DNA from: an uncultured Shewanella sp. | GTDB taxonomy: Bacteria; Pseudomonadota; Gammaproteobacteria; Enterobacterales; Shewanellaceae | Direction of reading: 5' to 3' | Length of the DNA: 64,000 nucleotides | Assembly (NCBI RefSeq): GCF_947497935.1 | Contig: NZ_CANMIO010000003.1 | Location: forward strand, 1 to 64,000 | Shown here: positions 25,364-32,486 of the stretch, one piece after another | Layout of the letters: every line of letters begins with the position of its first letter | Position numbering within the stretch: position 1 is the first letter of the stretch | The notes under the pieces: model-generated | What the model was told of the DNA's origin: nothing | Seen by the model: the letters and a program-made list of their open reading frames with translations, nothing else | The model's database searches: none | Position numbers and translations under genes: made by a program

Positions 25364-26315
25364 CAAGCGCTCTATCCCCCTACTAGGCAAAAGACTACCC
25401 GCGCTATTTAGCACAGCCGTTTTGACTTGCGCGCTTTTGACCTGCACGCTAGCGTTCTCGCCCGCAAGCCATGCCAAGCAAGCGTGCAGCACTGATGCCC
25501 TTGAAGCGATGGAAAATGACAGTGGTTATTTTCGAGGTTTCAGCGCCGCGGTTTGTAAGCAGCTACCCCATCAAGAACAATTTACCATGGGCGCGTATTT
25601 ACAATGGACAGGCGGCAGCTTTGCAGGTGAAAGGCGTTATACCCTGCGCACCGTCATTATGGACACTCAGACTCATGAGGTTATCGCTCGTCATACAGGA
25701 AGTTTAACTGAGCGCTCAGGTTTGACACTTGTTCCTCCAACACCTGATAACAAAGAGAAAAACACGGCTGTACAAGCGCCGCTTTGGATTGATACTGCCA
25801 ACTACAAACTTAACAATGACACCCGCGCACTGGGTGTGCGAGTGAAAGCGCAGCAACACCCAGATGGGGCGATGCAATATGAGTCAGACTACTTAAGTTT
25901 ATTTGTCCATCAAGGACGCTTTTTAATTCCGGTGGTAGAGAAGCTACCGCTATATTATTGGAAGGTCTGGCAAAACGAAGATAGCGCCTACAACCCTGCA
26001 AGTAATGGCAACAAAACGAATGGTGCAGCTAGCGACAAAACTAATGACAAAGCCAGCCTTGAGCAGCGTTACATAGTTGAAACTGGCAAAGGTGCACTGC
26101 ACATCGAAGCTAAACAACACAAAGGCTTTGCCGACCTAAAACTGCTCACTAAGACCAAGCTGTCAGGTGCCCTACCTAAACTCACTGATAGTACTCAAAG
26201 CCGCACCACCATTACCCGCTTAAGGTTTGATGGTGAACGTTATTACATTCTAGATTCTGGATTTGGTGATAAAAGAGACTGGCAAAGTACCGAACGTTGG
26301 TGGAAACCTTGGTAA
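25353..26315 (+). CDS. Secreted protein of unknown function, paralogue of the previous gene
   Basis: 320 residues with a Sec signal ending ASHA. The conserved core matches the preceding protein: AVCKQLPHQEQF, EVIARHTGSLTERSGL, DTANYKLNNDTRALGV and YLSLFVHQGRFLIPVVEKLPL. Residues about 215-235 are an asparagine/lysine-rich insertion. The ATG overlaps the stop region of the preceding gene, so the pair is translationally coupled. It ends the operon; no T-run hairpin is visible after it. Function unknown. Confidence 0.7.
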   Translation: MPINKRSIPLLGKRLPALFSTAVLTCALLTCTLAFSPASHAKQACSTDALEAMENDSGYFRGFSAAVCKQLPHQEQFTMGAYLQWTGGSFAGERRYTLRTVIMDTQTHEVIARHTGSLTERSGLTLVPPTPDNKEKNTAVQAPLWIDTANYKLNNDTRALGVRVKAQQHPDGAMQYESDYLSLFVHQGRFLIPVVEKLPLYYWKVWQNEDSAYNPASNGNKTNGAASDKTNDKASLEQRYIVETGKGALHIEAKQHKGFADLKLLTKTKLSGALPKLTDSTQSRTTITRLRFDGERYYILDSGFGDKRDWQSTERWWKPW

Positions 26316-26340
26316 TCCAGCTAGACGGCGTCTAAAAGCT

Positions 26341-26754
26341 AAATCAAACTTCGTTTGATAGCAAACACCCTATCTCTATTATGCTGAGAGTGGAGTCCAA
26401 CAAAAGTGGTTCCAATGGCCTGCGGCCAGCGCATGTGCAGACACTTCTGAGACACGGTGAGTAAAGTGAAGCTTTATGCTACGAACGAGAAGCATGGATG
26501 CTGAACTGGCTTTTAGATATGGATATCGTTGCAAGTCCATCTGACCTCCAAGGATGGAGGAAATGCCAAATTCTGTATGGAACAGAATTGGCCCTGTAAG
26601 CTCAACAAAAACATCCATGTTTTCGACGGTCTCAGCCGTATCTACACCAAGTTGGAACAGCACACTCTTTAATATTTAGAGTTACGGCTAAAGGCCTAAC
26701 TCGTTTTTGGACAAAAGAAAGTTGGAGCTTGCAGCTCGACTAGCCCTCACATCG
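26341..26754 (+). repeat. Hairpin-rich repeat, left unit 1
   Basis: First of three tandem units. Landmarks shared with the others are AAATCAAACTTCGTTTGATA at the start, AAGTGGTTCCAATGGCCTGC, ATGTGCAGACACT, and CCGTATCTACAC. Between them is a chain of short hairpins: AGCATGGATGCT (26491), GATATGGATATC (26516), TCCAAGGATGGA (26547), AATTCTGT-ATGGA-ACAGAATT (26569) and AAAACATCCATGTTTT (26608). The minus-strand open frames here follow the repeat and are not convincing genes. Confidence 0.85.
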
Positions 26755-27176
26755 AAATCAAACTTTGTTTGATAACAAAGCCCCCAAAGACTCGATATAT
26801 TTTTGGCTAAGAGTGGCATCTAACAAAAGTGGTTCCAATGGCCTGCGGCCGGCGTATGTGCAGACACTTCCATGACACGGTGAGTAAAGTGAAGCTTTAT
26901 GCTACGAACGAGAAGCATGGATGCTGAACTGGCTTTTAGATATGGATATCGTTGCAAGTCCATCTGACCTCCAAGGATGGAGGAAATGCCAAATTCTGTA
27001 TGGAACAGAATTGGCCCTGTAAGCTCAACGAAAACATCCCTGTTTTCGACGGTCACGGCCGTATCTACACTGAGTTAGAAAAGCATACCCTTTGCATTTA
27101 GAGTAATAGGACAGGCCCTAACACGTTAATGGACAAAAGTGAGTTGGAGCTTGCAGCTCGACTAGCCCTTACATCG
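26755..27176 (+). repeat. Hairpin-rich repeat, left unit 2
   Basis: Nearly identical to unit 1 over most of its length, offset by 414 bp. The last hairpin reads AAAACATCCCTGTTTT instead of AAAACATCCATGTTTT, a loop change with the stem kept. It ends with AGTTGGAGCTTGCAGCTCGA, itself a small dyad, shared with unit 1. Confidence 0.85.
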
Positions 27177-27475
27177 AAATCAAACTTCGTTTGATAACAA
27201 AGCCCACAAAGACTCGATATATCTTTAAGCTGAGAATGACATTGAACAGAAGTGGTTCCAATGGCCTGCGGCCAGCGCATGTGCAGACACTGCCGTGACA
27301 CGCAGCAAGTCCATCCATGGAAGCTCGACCATGACGTCCTTGTCATGGACGGTCACGGCCGTATCTACACTAAGTTAGAACAGCACAACCTTTGGCAAAT
27401 AGAGTTATGATTAAAGGTCTAGCTCGTTTTTGGACTGAGATTGCTTAGAGTCAAAGCTCTTAAAGTGATGAGTCT
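27177..27475 (+). repeat. Hairpin-rich repeat, left unit 3 (shortened)
   Basis: Begins with the same AAATCAAACTTCGTTTGATA and keeps ATGTGCAGACACTGCCG and CCGTATCTACAC, but about 120 bp of the middle is missing. Its own hairpins are TCCATCCATGGA (27310) and CCATGAC-GTCCTT-GTCATGG (27329), with stems unlike those of units 1 and 2. It ends 30 bp before the first attC site of the cassette array. Confidence 0.82.
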
Positions 27476-27507
27476 CATTAGGGAATGTATGGCAAGTTGA
27501 TTTACAG

Positions 27508-27602
27508 TAACGCCGCGTTAAGCGGACAAAAATTGTGGGTTATAATGTGTAGCGAAACGTAATCCACTGTTTTTTTTGTTCCATTTAAACGCCTTGTTAT
27601 AT
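27508..27602 (-). repeat. attC site of cassette 7
   Basis: Runs from TAACGCC (27508) to GTTATAT (27596-27602). Inner arms GCGTTAAGCGGAC and GTTCCATTTAAACGC, and TGTGGGTTA against AATCCACTG, pair imperfectly. It is the last site of the array, next to the hairpin repeats. Confidence 0.88.
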
Positions 27603-27603
27603 T

Positions 27604-28092
27604 TTATTCTTCCCACACTTGAAGGTTACCCGTGCGCCAAGATTCACCATCAAACGATAAGACGTCATCTAACTCCTTACACATAGTATGTTGTCTGTAA
27701 CGTGGAGTTGAGTCTTTCTTAAACCATTTACTTATTAAAGTAATCGGCTTTGGTATTGATATTTTCTTTTTTTCATTAAGCTCTGGTTGCCAAAAGTATA
27801 TGATTATAGATTCAGCCATTTCGAGGAAATGTCTTGATGCATCATTTGGGTAATTTATTTCACCAATCCAAAATTCTTGTTGGCGATTAATTTCATGAAC
27901 TTTATGATGATTTTTAAATCGTCCATGAAAACTACCTTCGGTGATACCACAATATTGAATTGTTGCTTCTCTTTCATATTTTAACTTACCAGTGGCAAGG
28001 TATAAGCCATTACCCCAATCCGAGTTTTGTTCTATTTCTTGATATGAAAATGGACCTCGCCAGTCAACAATCACAGTTGTGTGGGAACTCAA
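27604..28092 (-). CDS. Cassette 7: GIY-YIG-like protein
   Basis: 162 residues. The N-terminal part holds GNGLYLATGKLKYEREATIQ followed by YCGITEGSFHGRFKNHHKVH, a spacing that recalls the GIY...YIG strands and following arginine of GIY-YIG nucleases; the match is by eye and the catalytic glutamate is not certain (a candidate is in the MAESIIIYFW helix). The start is a TTG at 28092 with AAGGAG about 7 bp before it. A cassette-borne nuclease-like protein might act in DNA processing or defence, but this is speculative. Confidence 0.7.
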   Translation of the reverse strand: MSSHTTVIVDWRGPFSYQEIEQNSDWGNGLYLATGKLKYEREATIQYCGITEGSFHGRFKNHHKVHEINRQQEFWIGEINYPNDASRHFLEMAESIIIYFWQPELNEKKKISIPKPITLISKWFKKDSTPRYRQHTMCKELDDVLSFDGESWRTGNLQVWEE

Positions 28093-28108
28093 TGCATACT
28101 CCTTTAAA

Positions 28109-28208
28109 ATATAACGCCTTGCTAAGAGGCAAATAATGGTTGGCTAAAATAGGCGACGAAGGAGCAAATAGCCAACTGTTATTTGTCCTTTTGAGCAACT
28201 TGTTATAT
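28109..28208 (-). repeat. attC site of cassette 6
   Basis: The clearest site: cores ATATAAC and GTTATAT are perfect complements, and inner arms TTGCTAAGAGGCAAATAA...GTTGGCTA pair with TAGCCAAC...TTATTTGTCC...GAGCAA, leaving the extra-helical bases typical of attC. Confidence 0.94.
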
Positions 28209-28211
28209 GTA

Positions 28212-28667
28212 CTATTGCATCAGAATGTCAGATAAAAACTTAACACTATTTATTTCGACTTTATCTTCAGATGATTGCAAAGCAAGTTGGACATGAGCAA
28301 GACCAGTAGAAAATGTGACTGGTACTTGATAAATAGCATACGTAACGCTTGGGCTACCAATTGGTGAAAGCGTTTTCCAATTTTGAAGCTCTGCTTTACC
28401 AATTGATTGAAACTCACCTAGTTTTGAAAATTTATTAAGGTACAAAGTCCACTGTTCTGATGTTGCACCGTTAAAACCTTCTTCTGACATTAACTCTCGA
28501 TAAGAAGTTTGCTCCCATGAAGTTAATTTCGGAATAGCTTTAGCAATATAAGGTTCGAATACAGCTTCTTTATCTACGGTATTGATTGATGTCACAACTC
28601 CAATGCCAATAAAAAAGATAATAACGCTTAAAAAACCAAAACCTAGATATTTGAAGAACTTTTTCAC
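28212..28667 (-). CDS. Cassette 6: membrane-anchored protein of unknown function
   Basis: 151 residues with one N-terminal helix (YLGFGFLSVIIFFIGIGVV) and a soluble domain that reads like the small periplasmic DUF4019-type fold (SEQWTLYLNKFSKLGEF, VTYAIYQVPVTFSTGLAHVQ), by eye only. I chose the second of two consecutive GTG codons (28667) because AAGGAG is 5 bp before it. Confidence 0.65.
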   Translation of the reverse strand: MKKFFKYLGFGFLSVIIFFIGIGVVTSINTVDKEAVFEPYIAKAIPKLTSWEQTSYRELMSEEGFNGATSEQWTLYLNKFSKLGEFQSIGKAELQNWKTLSPIGSPSVTYAIYQVPVTFSTGLAHVQLALQSSEDKVEINSVKFLSDILMQ

Positions 28668-28682
28668 CACGACTCCTTGTAC

Positions 28683-28783
28683 ATATAACGCCCTGCTAAT
28701 AAGTGAACCGAGTGCTGGCGGGCGATTTGCTCAGCAAATGGCATGACAGCCTTGGTGAATCTGAATTTAGCAGCTTGTTAATG
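28683..28783 (-). repeat. attC site of cassette 5
   Basis: Cores ATATAACG (28683) and GTTAATG (28777-28783). Inner arms include GCTAATAAGTGAACC/GGTGAATCTGAATTTAGC and GGCTGTCATGCC-like pairing. The stop codon of cassette 5 lies within its core. Confidence 0.88.
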
Positions 28784-29089
28784 GTCGCCATCACCAACTG
28801 ACGACCCCATTTGGCTACTATCTTCTGAAGGGAAAACATTGGGTTGCTCTTGCGGGTTAAACCAAAAGATCCAATCCCACATTGATTTTACCGCTTCCTC
28901 TCGGCTACTAAGTTCGGGCTTCAGAACTGAACTAATCAGAAGAGCACCTACAAATGGCACTAACCAAGAGACAGCAAAAATCAAATAGACTTGGTTTTGT
29001 TCGAGTAAATCACTTTTGTAGGCCATATAAGATGTTCTGGCCGAAAAGTAGATAGCTAATAGTAAAACTGCTATAAAAAAGTAGACCAT
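28778..29089 (-). CDS. Cassette 5: small two-helix membrane protein
   Basis: 103 residues with two hydrophobic helices (VYFFIAVLLLAIYFSA and VYLIFAVSWLVPFVGALLI) and an acidic cytoplasmic or periplasmic tail ending in SSVGDGDH. GGAG stands before the ATG. Its stop (28778-28780) falls inside the attC core. Family not recognised. Confidence 0.65.
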   Translation of the reverse strand: MVYFFIAVLLLAIYFSARTSYMAYKSDLLEQNQVYLIFAVSWLVPFVGALLISSVLKPELSSREEAVKSMWDWIFWFNPQEQPNVFPSEDSSQMGSSVGDGDH

Positions 29090-29110
29090 CTATGACTCCA
29101 TCCTTGAGAC

Positions 29111-29221
29111 TATTAACGCCACGTTAAGCGGCAAAAAATTGTTGGTTAAAATGTTGAACGGAGTGAAAACAACCAACTGTTTTTTTTGTCCGTTTGAACG
29201 CCTTGTTAGGCATATGTGTAC
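29111..29221 (-). repeat. attC site of cassette 4
   Basis: Runs from TATTAACGCC (29111) to GTTAGGC (29215-29221). Arms ACGTTAAGCGGCAAAAAA/TTTTTTTGTCCGTTTGAACG and GTTGGTT/AACCAAC pair. It closely resembles the attC of cassette 7, so both cassettes may come from related sources. Confidence 0.92.
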
Positions 29222-29224
29222 TCT

Positions 29225-29536
29225 TCACTTTGACGAGAATGGGTTCATACGAGCCTGCAATACGAGTAATTTGTTGATGCGATGTTTGGGAATAAGAATA
29301 AGTACTAAGCCAATAACTGGAAATATGAGGGTGAAAAGGAAAGAATTTAGCTTAATGTCAAAATCAGTGGTATCGACACCGTTATAATTTAAAACGCCCT
29401 CAGGTTCGAGTAATAATTGCCCAAATGATACTGACATGAATAAGCCCAGAATTAGAAACCACCAACCGACAAACCTATAACCTAATCTTTTTCTTCGTAT
29501 TTTAACAAAGGCTTTATTTTTGATTTTCCTAACCAC
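29225..29536 (-). CDS. Cassette 4: small two-helix membrane protein
   Basis: 103 residues; basic N-terminus, helix 1 FVGWWFLILGLFMSVSFG, helix 2 FLFTLIFPVIGLVLILIP, then a short basic tail. The start is a GTG at 29536 with AGGGA about 8 bp before it. Family not recognised. Confidence 0.6.
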   Translation of the reverse strand: MVRKIKNKAFVKIRRKRLGYRFVGWWFLILGLFMSVSFGQLLLEPEGVLNYNGVDTTDFDIKLNSFLFTLIFPVIGLVLILIPKHRINKLLVLQARMNPFSSK

Positions 29537-29559
29537 GAATCTATCCCTACTTTTAATAT

Positions 29560-29659
29560 GCCTAACGCCTTACTAATGGGTGCATAAATGCTTGGCTAAA
29601 ATTAGCGACGAAGGAGCGCAAGCCAAGCGTTTTGCGTCCGATTGAGTAACTTGTTACAT
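29560..29659 (-). repeat. attC site of cassette 3
   Basis: Cores GCCTAAC (29560) and GTTACAT (29653-29659), with arms TTACTAATGGGTGCATAAATGC/GCGTTTTGCGTCCGATTGAGTAA and TTGGCTA/AGCCAAG. It shares the inner words GGCTAAAATTAGCGACGAAGGAGC-type with the attC of cassette 6. Confidence 0.92.
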
Positions 29660-29665
29660 ACGATT

Positions 29666-30013
29666 TTATATTTGATGATGTGGCAAAGCTGCAGACTCAT
29701 TATTAGGAATTTGTTCCCAAGTGATCACTTTCCCGCTAGGTAACTCTACTGACTCTCCCGAGTGTATACTATTGATAAATGCTGAAACGACTTCTTCACG
29801 AGGATTTCTACAATCTAAATCTGTTTGAGGGATATACCAAATTCCGCCAACGCTTCTCCAAACCGTGTTGCTGATATTTATGGTGTAAAAAGCCCCTAAT
29901 GGATAAGAACCATCTGATTGACGCATACCATATAATCGTCGTATTGCTTCAGTTAGTGGATATATAACTCCACGAACATTTTTTCTATGGTTGGCTGTAG
30001 GTCGGTATGGCAT
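29666..30013 (-). CDS. Cassette 3: soluble protein of unknown function
   Basis: 115 residues, beginning MPYRPTANHRKNVRGVIYPL, with no membrane segment or signal. Middle part FYTINISNTVWRSVGGIWYI looks like beta strands. I chose the ATG at 30013 because AAGGAG lies 6 bp before it; a GTG seven codons upstream would overlap this site. No family recognised. Confidence 0.65.
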   Translation of the reverse strand: MPYRPTANHRKNVRGVIYPLTEAIRRLYGMRQSDGSYPLGAFYTINISNTVWRSVGGIWYIPQTDLDCRNPREEVVSAFINSIHSGESVELPSGKVITWEQIPNNESAALPHHQI

Positions 30014-30049
30014 CTGAAACTCCTTTTTTAGCACCTAACACAGTAATGT

Positions 30050-30130
30050 ATGTAACGCCGCAATGTGCGGATTTTAAAAGTGGAGGCGAAGCCGGAGCTT
30101 TTAAAATTCCGAACCATTGCCTTGTTAACC
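30050..30130 (-). repeat. attC site of cassette 2
   Basis: The shortest site of the array: cores ATGTAAC (30050) and GTTAACC (30124-30130), with arms GCAATGTGCGGATTTTAAAAG/CTTTTAAAATTCCGAACCATTGC. The stop of cassette 2 lies in its core. Confidence 0.9.
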
Positions 30131-30577
30131 CCTTGCCTGATCTATTCTGTCGATTAGCTCTTCTATGTCTTTGTTCTTCTTAAATGGAATGAAGCTCATT
30201 GGAGGAGAAAAGCTAAGCTCACTACCAAGATCTGTTTCATGACGGAGGCTTAATGTCACTTTTGGGGGATTCATCATAGTTTGATAGCTAACATTCTTTA
30301 TGTCTCGTAGGCTAACTCGTACTTCCTTACCTGAGTTTTTGAATAATAGTGAATCACCCTCGTCATAGACTTCATCAATCAAGTCAAAAACTAGCTTTTT
30401 CATTATGAAATAGCCAAATACGGCCATAAAAATAGGCATGACGACAAACATAGGACCAGGACCGTTATCTCCGCCTGCAAACAGTGACGTAATGACAAAA
30501 ATTGCTAGAAACCCGAACCATATCGTTGGAAATATTTTTTTGTTAAAAAAAGTACTTTTGGATGTTAATTTCTTCAT
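30125..30577 (-). CDS. Cassette 2: membrane protein with a soluble C-terminal domain
   Basis: 150 residues. Two helices (IFPTIWFGFLAIFVITSLFA and PMFVVMPIFMAVFGYFIM) are followed by a beta-rich domain (DEVYDEGDSLLFKNSGKEVR, then DIKNVSYQTMM) resembling bacterial PH-like domains by eye. AAGG stands 5 bp before the ATG. Confidence 0.68.
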   Translation of the reverse strand: MKKLTSKSTFFNKKIFPTIWFGFLAIFVITSLFAGGDNGPGPMFVVMPIFMAVFGYFIMKKLVFDLIDEVYDEGDSLLFKNSGKEVRVSLRDIKNVSYQTMMNPPKVTLSLRHETDLGSELSFSPPMSFIPFKKNKDIEELIDRIDQARG

Positions 30578-30590
30578 AACTACCTTGGAG

Positions 30591-30687
30591 GGTTAACGCC
30601 TGGCTCAGCCGCCGGCAAAAGTGGCGCGTAATTGCGCCAGCAATTTAAGTGACACTTTTGACGGTCGGTTGCAGCCACTTGTTATAC
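30591..30687 (-). repeat. attC site of cassette 1
   Basis: Cores GGTTAAC (30591) and GTTATAC (30681-30687), with arms TGGCTCAGCCGCCGGCAAAAGTG/CACTTTTGACGGTCGGTTGCAGCCA. The G/C-rich arms differ from the other sites. Confidence 0.92.
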
Positions 30688-30697
30688 GATTTTTGAT

Positions 30698-31402
30698 TCA
30701 CGCGATTAACCTACTTTCAAGCTCATTCCATGGAATGTTGCACCATGACTCACCTTCAGGCCATTTGTCAGGAGAAGAAAATAAATCCGTAGGTTCGGGG
30801 AGCAAAAGTTCATTGCCAACAAACTCTTGAGTAATGAAATATCCAGTATTTGGTGCTTTAACGATTCGTAGTTTACTACGAGGTTTAAAATTGCTCGTTA
30901 GAGGGTCACCCCCCTGCATCTCAATTTCTACACTTTCGTAATCGTAAAGTGTTAATACTTTATTATCATGTAGTAACAAAAAATAAATTAGCCCACCGTG
31001 CTCTTGCTCCTGAAAGCGTTTAACCCCTTTAACTTCATATGTTGTATCCAATACCTTGTCTCCATCAATATCCTTCTTTAAATCAAGCCGATCATCTGGC
31101 CAACTTTTTGCCCATTTGGTAGTGGAAATTAAAGAATATAAGCAAGTAGGTATAGAAAAACCAAAAAGAATGTAAAAAGAATACTGACTTTTTAAACCGT
31201 AATCAAAAGTAATGAAAAAATTAATTAGCCAAACAGTTGCAATCCAAACTAAAACCAATCCAATGAGACTTGCGGACCATATAATTAAAAAGTTTTCTAA
31301 AATTTCTTTAAGCCTCTTTAAATCACTTGGGGAACTTTTAAGTAAACCAACCAAAAATTCTTTTTCTTCACTTGTAATTTTACGTTCAAATGTCGGGGTC
31401 AT
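30698..31402 (-). CDS. Cassette 1: membrane protein of unknown function
   Basis: 234 residues. A charged N-terminal segment is followed by two helices (FLIIWSASLIGLVLVWIATV and YSFYILFGFSIPTCLYSLI), then a soluble domain of about 130 residues with beta strands (LIYFLLLHDNKVLTLYDYES). It is the largest cassette gene and the first of the array, next to the terminal core site. No family recognised. Confidence 0.68.
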   Translation of the reverse strand: MTPTFERKITSEEKEFLVGLLKSSPSDLKRLKEILENFLIIWSASLIGLVLVWIATVWLINFFITFDYGLKSQYSFYILFGFSIPTCLYSLISTTKWAKSWPDDRLDLKKDIDGDKVLDTTYEVKGVKRFQEQEHGGLIYFLLLHDNKVLTLYDYESVEIEMQGGDPLTSNFKPRSKLRIVKAPNTGYFITQEFVGNELLLPEPTDLFSSPDKWPEGESWCNIPWNELESRLIA

Positions 31403-31885
31403 GAATTTTCCATTTTCGTATAACAGCTTATTATCCAGCGTCTCGGATAAATCCCTGCACTTTTTTAATTTACGTCAAAGTTAACAACGTAACTCATTGA
31501 TGTAAAGCCGTTAATCTTGCTGGTGTTAACAAATTTGAATTTACCTTGCCCGCAAAGTAAAGCAGAACATTTATCGGGTCTCTTGTAAGATTAAAACGGA
31601 AGCTTAACTATATGATAAACAGGCGCTATTTAAGATGTAAAAAATTTATCGATGCAAGTATTTAACTTTTTAGCATCGATAAATCAGCCTTATTTATCAA
31701 GTTCATTATACCTGTATAGAATTACAGTTATTTTAGTTTGTTCTAGGACGGTGAAATCGGAAGAATTGAGCTTAAAGAAAAAAGACAGGCATTACTTATG
31801 GTGTACGCAAAACCTTTCATATTAGCTTTTCTATAGTCAAAGCTTACTTGTGCCATTTACCATTTAGATTCGTGAAAATAATATT
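31403..31885. other. Right flank of the cassette array
   Basis: An isolated cassette core GTATAAC (GTTATAC on the minus strand) lies at 31418-31424, preceded by AAGCT rather than by the usual GGCG of an attC; this makes it a candidate attI or a degenerate core. The rest (31430-31885) has no supported gene. I looked specifically for an integrase frame on the plus strand and found none. Confidence 0.55.
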
Positions 31886-32147
31886 GGGGCATTTTCAAGT
31901 TAGAAACTAAACCTCTCAGCCGAGTGAGTACACCAATTATCCCGTGTAGATACGGCTGCGGGCTTCGGTTTCAGGGATGAAACCGCAGAGCGTATAGGGA
32001 CATATTCACAGCGTCTCGCAGCAGTGTCTGCACATACCCCGCTGGAGGCGATTAATAGCGACTCAGCTACAATCTCAAACGGGCTACCCCATAGCACTAT
32101 ACAAATAAAAAATGTAATGAACCTTCATTCGAAGACTAACTCACTTT
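31886..32147 (-). repeat. Hairpin-rich repeat, right unit A
   Basis: Same family as the left units but inverted: read on the minus strand it contains TATGTGCAGACACTGCTGCGA and GCAGCCGTATCTACACG. Its hairpin is CGGTTTCA-GGGA-TGAAACCG (31966-31985). It starts with GGGGCATTTTCAAGTTAGA and ends with a CTTCATTCGAAG dyad shared with unit B. Confidence 0.82.
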
Positions 32148-32460
32148 GGGGCATTTCCGCGTTAGACATCAAGCAACACAACTTAAAGTGAAACACCAAT
32201 TATCCGGTGTAGATACGGCTGCGGGCTTCGATGACAGGGATGTCATCGCAGAGCCTACAGGGATTGTACTTGCGGCGTCTCGCAGCAGTGTCTGCACATA
32301 AGGTCATTCCTTCACATCCATGTGATCACGACATTCGGACATCCTGTCCAGCACCCGCGGCAGGCGATTAACCACTCTAAAGCGACAATTTAGAATGAGC
32401 AGTCCTGTAGCAACGATACAAAGATAATGTAATCAGCCTTCATTCGAAGGCTGACCAACC
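32148..32460 (-). repeat. Hairpin-rich repeat, right unit B
   Basis: Direct repeat of unit A, offset 262 bp, with extra hairpins: CGATGACA-GGGA-TGTCATCG (32229), TCACATCCATGTGA (32312) and GGACATCCTGTCC (32337). Its end CTTCATTCGAAGGCTGA lies 27 bp from the lemA stop. Confidence 0.82.
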
Positions 32461-32486
32461 TAAGGGCTAAAACCCAGCCCAACGGG

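Larger units (their letters stand above)
27508..31424 (-). mobile_element. Integron gene-cassette array without an integrase (CALIN)
   Basis: Seven minus-strand genes are each followed at the 3' side by an attC site of 81-111 bp, bounded by a GTTRRRY-like core (for example GTTATAT, GTTAGGC, GTTACAT on the plus strand) and by TAACGCC (GGCGTTA on the minus strand), with inner self-complementary arms. Genes nearly fill the space between sites, and two stop codons lie inside the attC core, as in cassettes. The array ends at an isolated core GTATAAC (31418-31424). No tyrosine recombinase of IntI type can be found in the 1 kb beyond it or elsewhere in the window. The host integrase may be elsewhere in the genome. 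Confidence 0.92.

Noticed and set aside
27061..27130. A possible eighth attC left of cassette 7 (CTAACACGTTAATGG)
   Set aside because: The word belongs to the left repeat, recurs in its other units in altered form, and has no complementary arms of an attC.
26379..27346. Minus-strand open frames of 78-94 codons in the left hairpin repeats
   Set aside because: They coincide with the repeat units, have the same sequence in units 1 and 2, and break where the repeat is shortened. They lack ribosome sites and look like chance frames over a structured repeat.
29111..29221. A small plus-strand gene around the cassette 4 attC
   Set aside because: The frame (29139-29387) runs through the attC and into the neighbouring cassette in antisense; it is not protein-like.
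31430..32486. Search for an integron integrase gene or fragment to the right of the array
   Set aside because: No frame of more than about 90 codons exists and none resembles a tyrosine recombinase; the sequence is repeat units A and B.
26316..32486. A CRISPR array in the repeat-rich section
   Set aside because: The repeats are long, few, hairpin-filled and without regular spacers; no cas gene is nearby.
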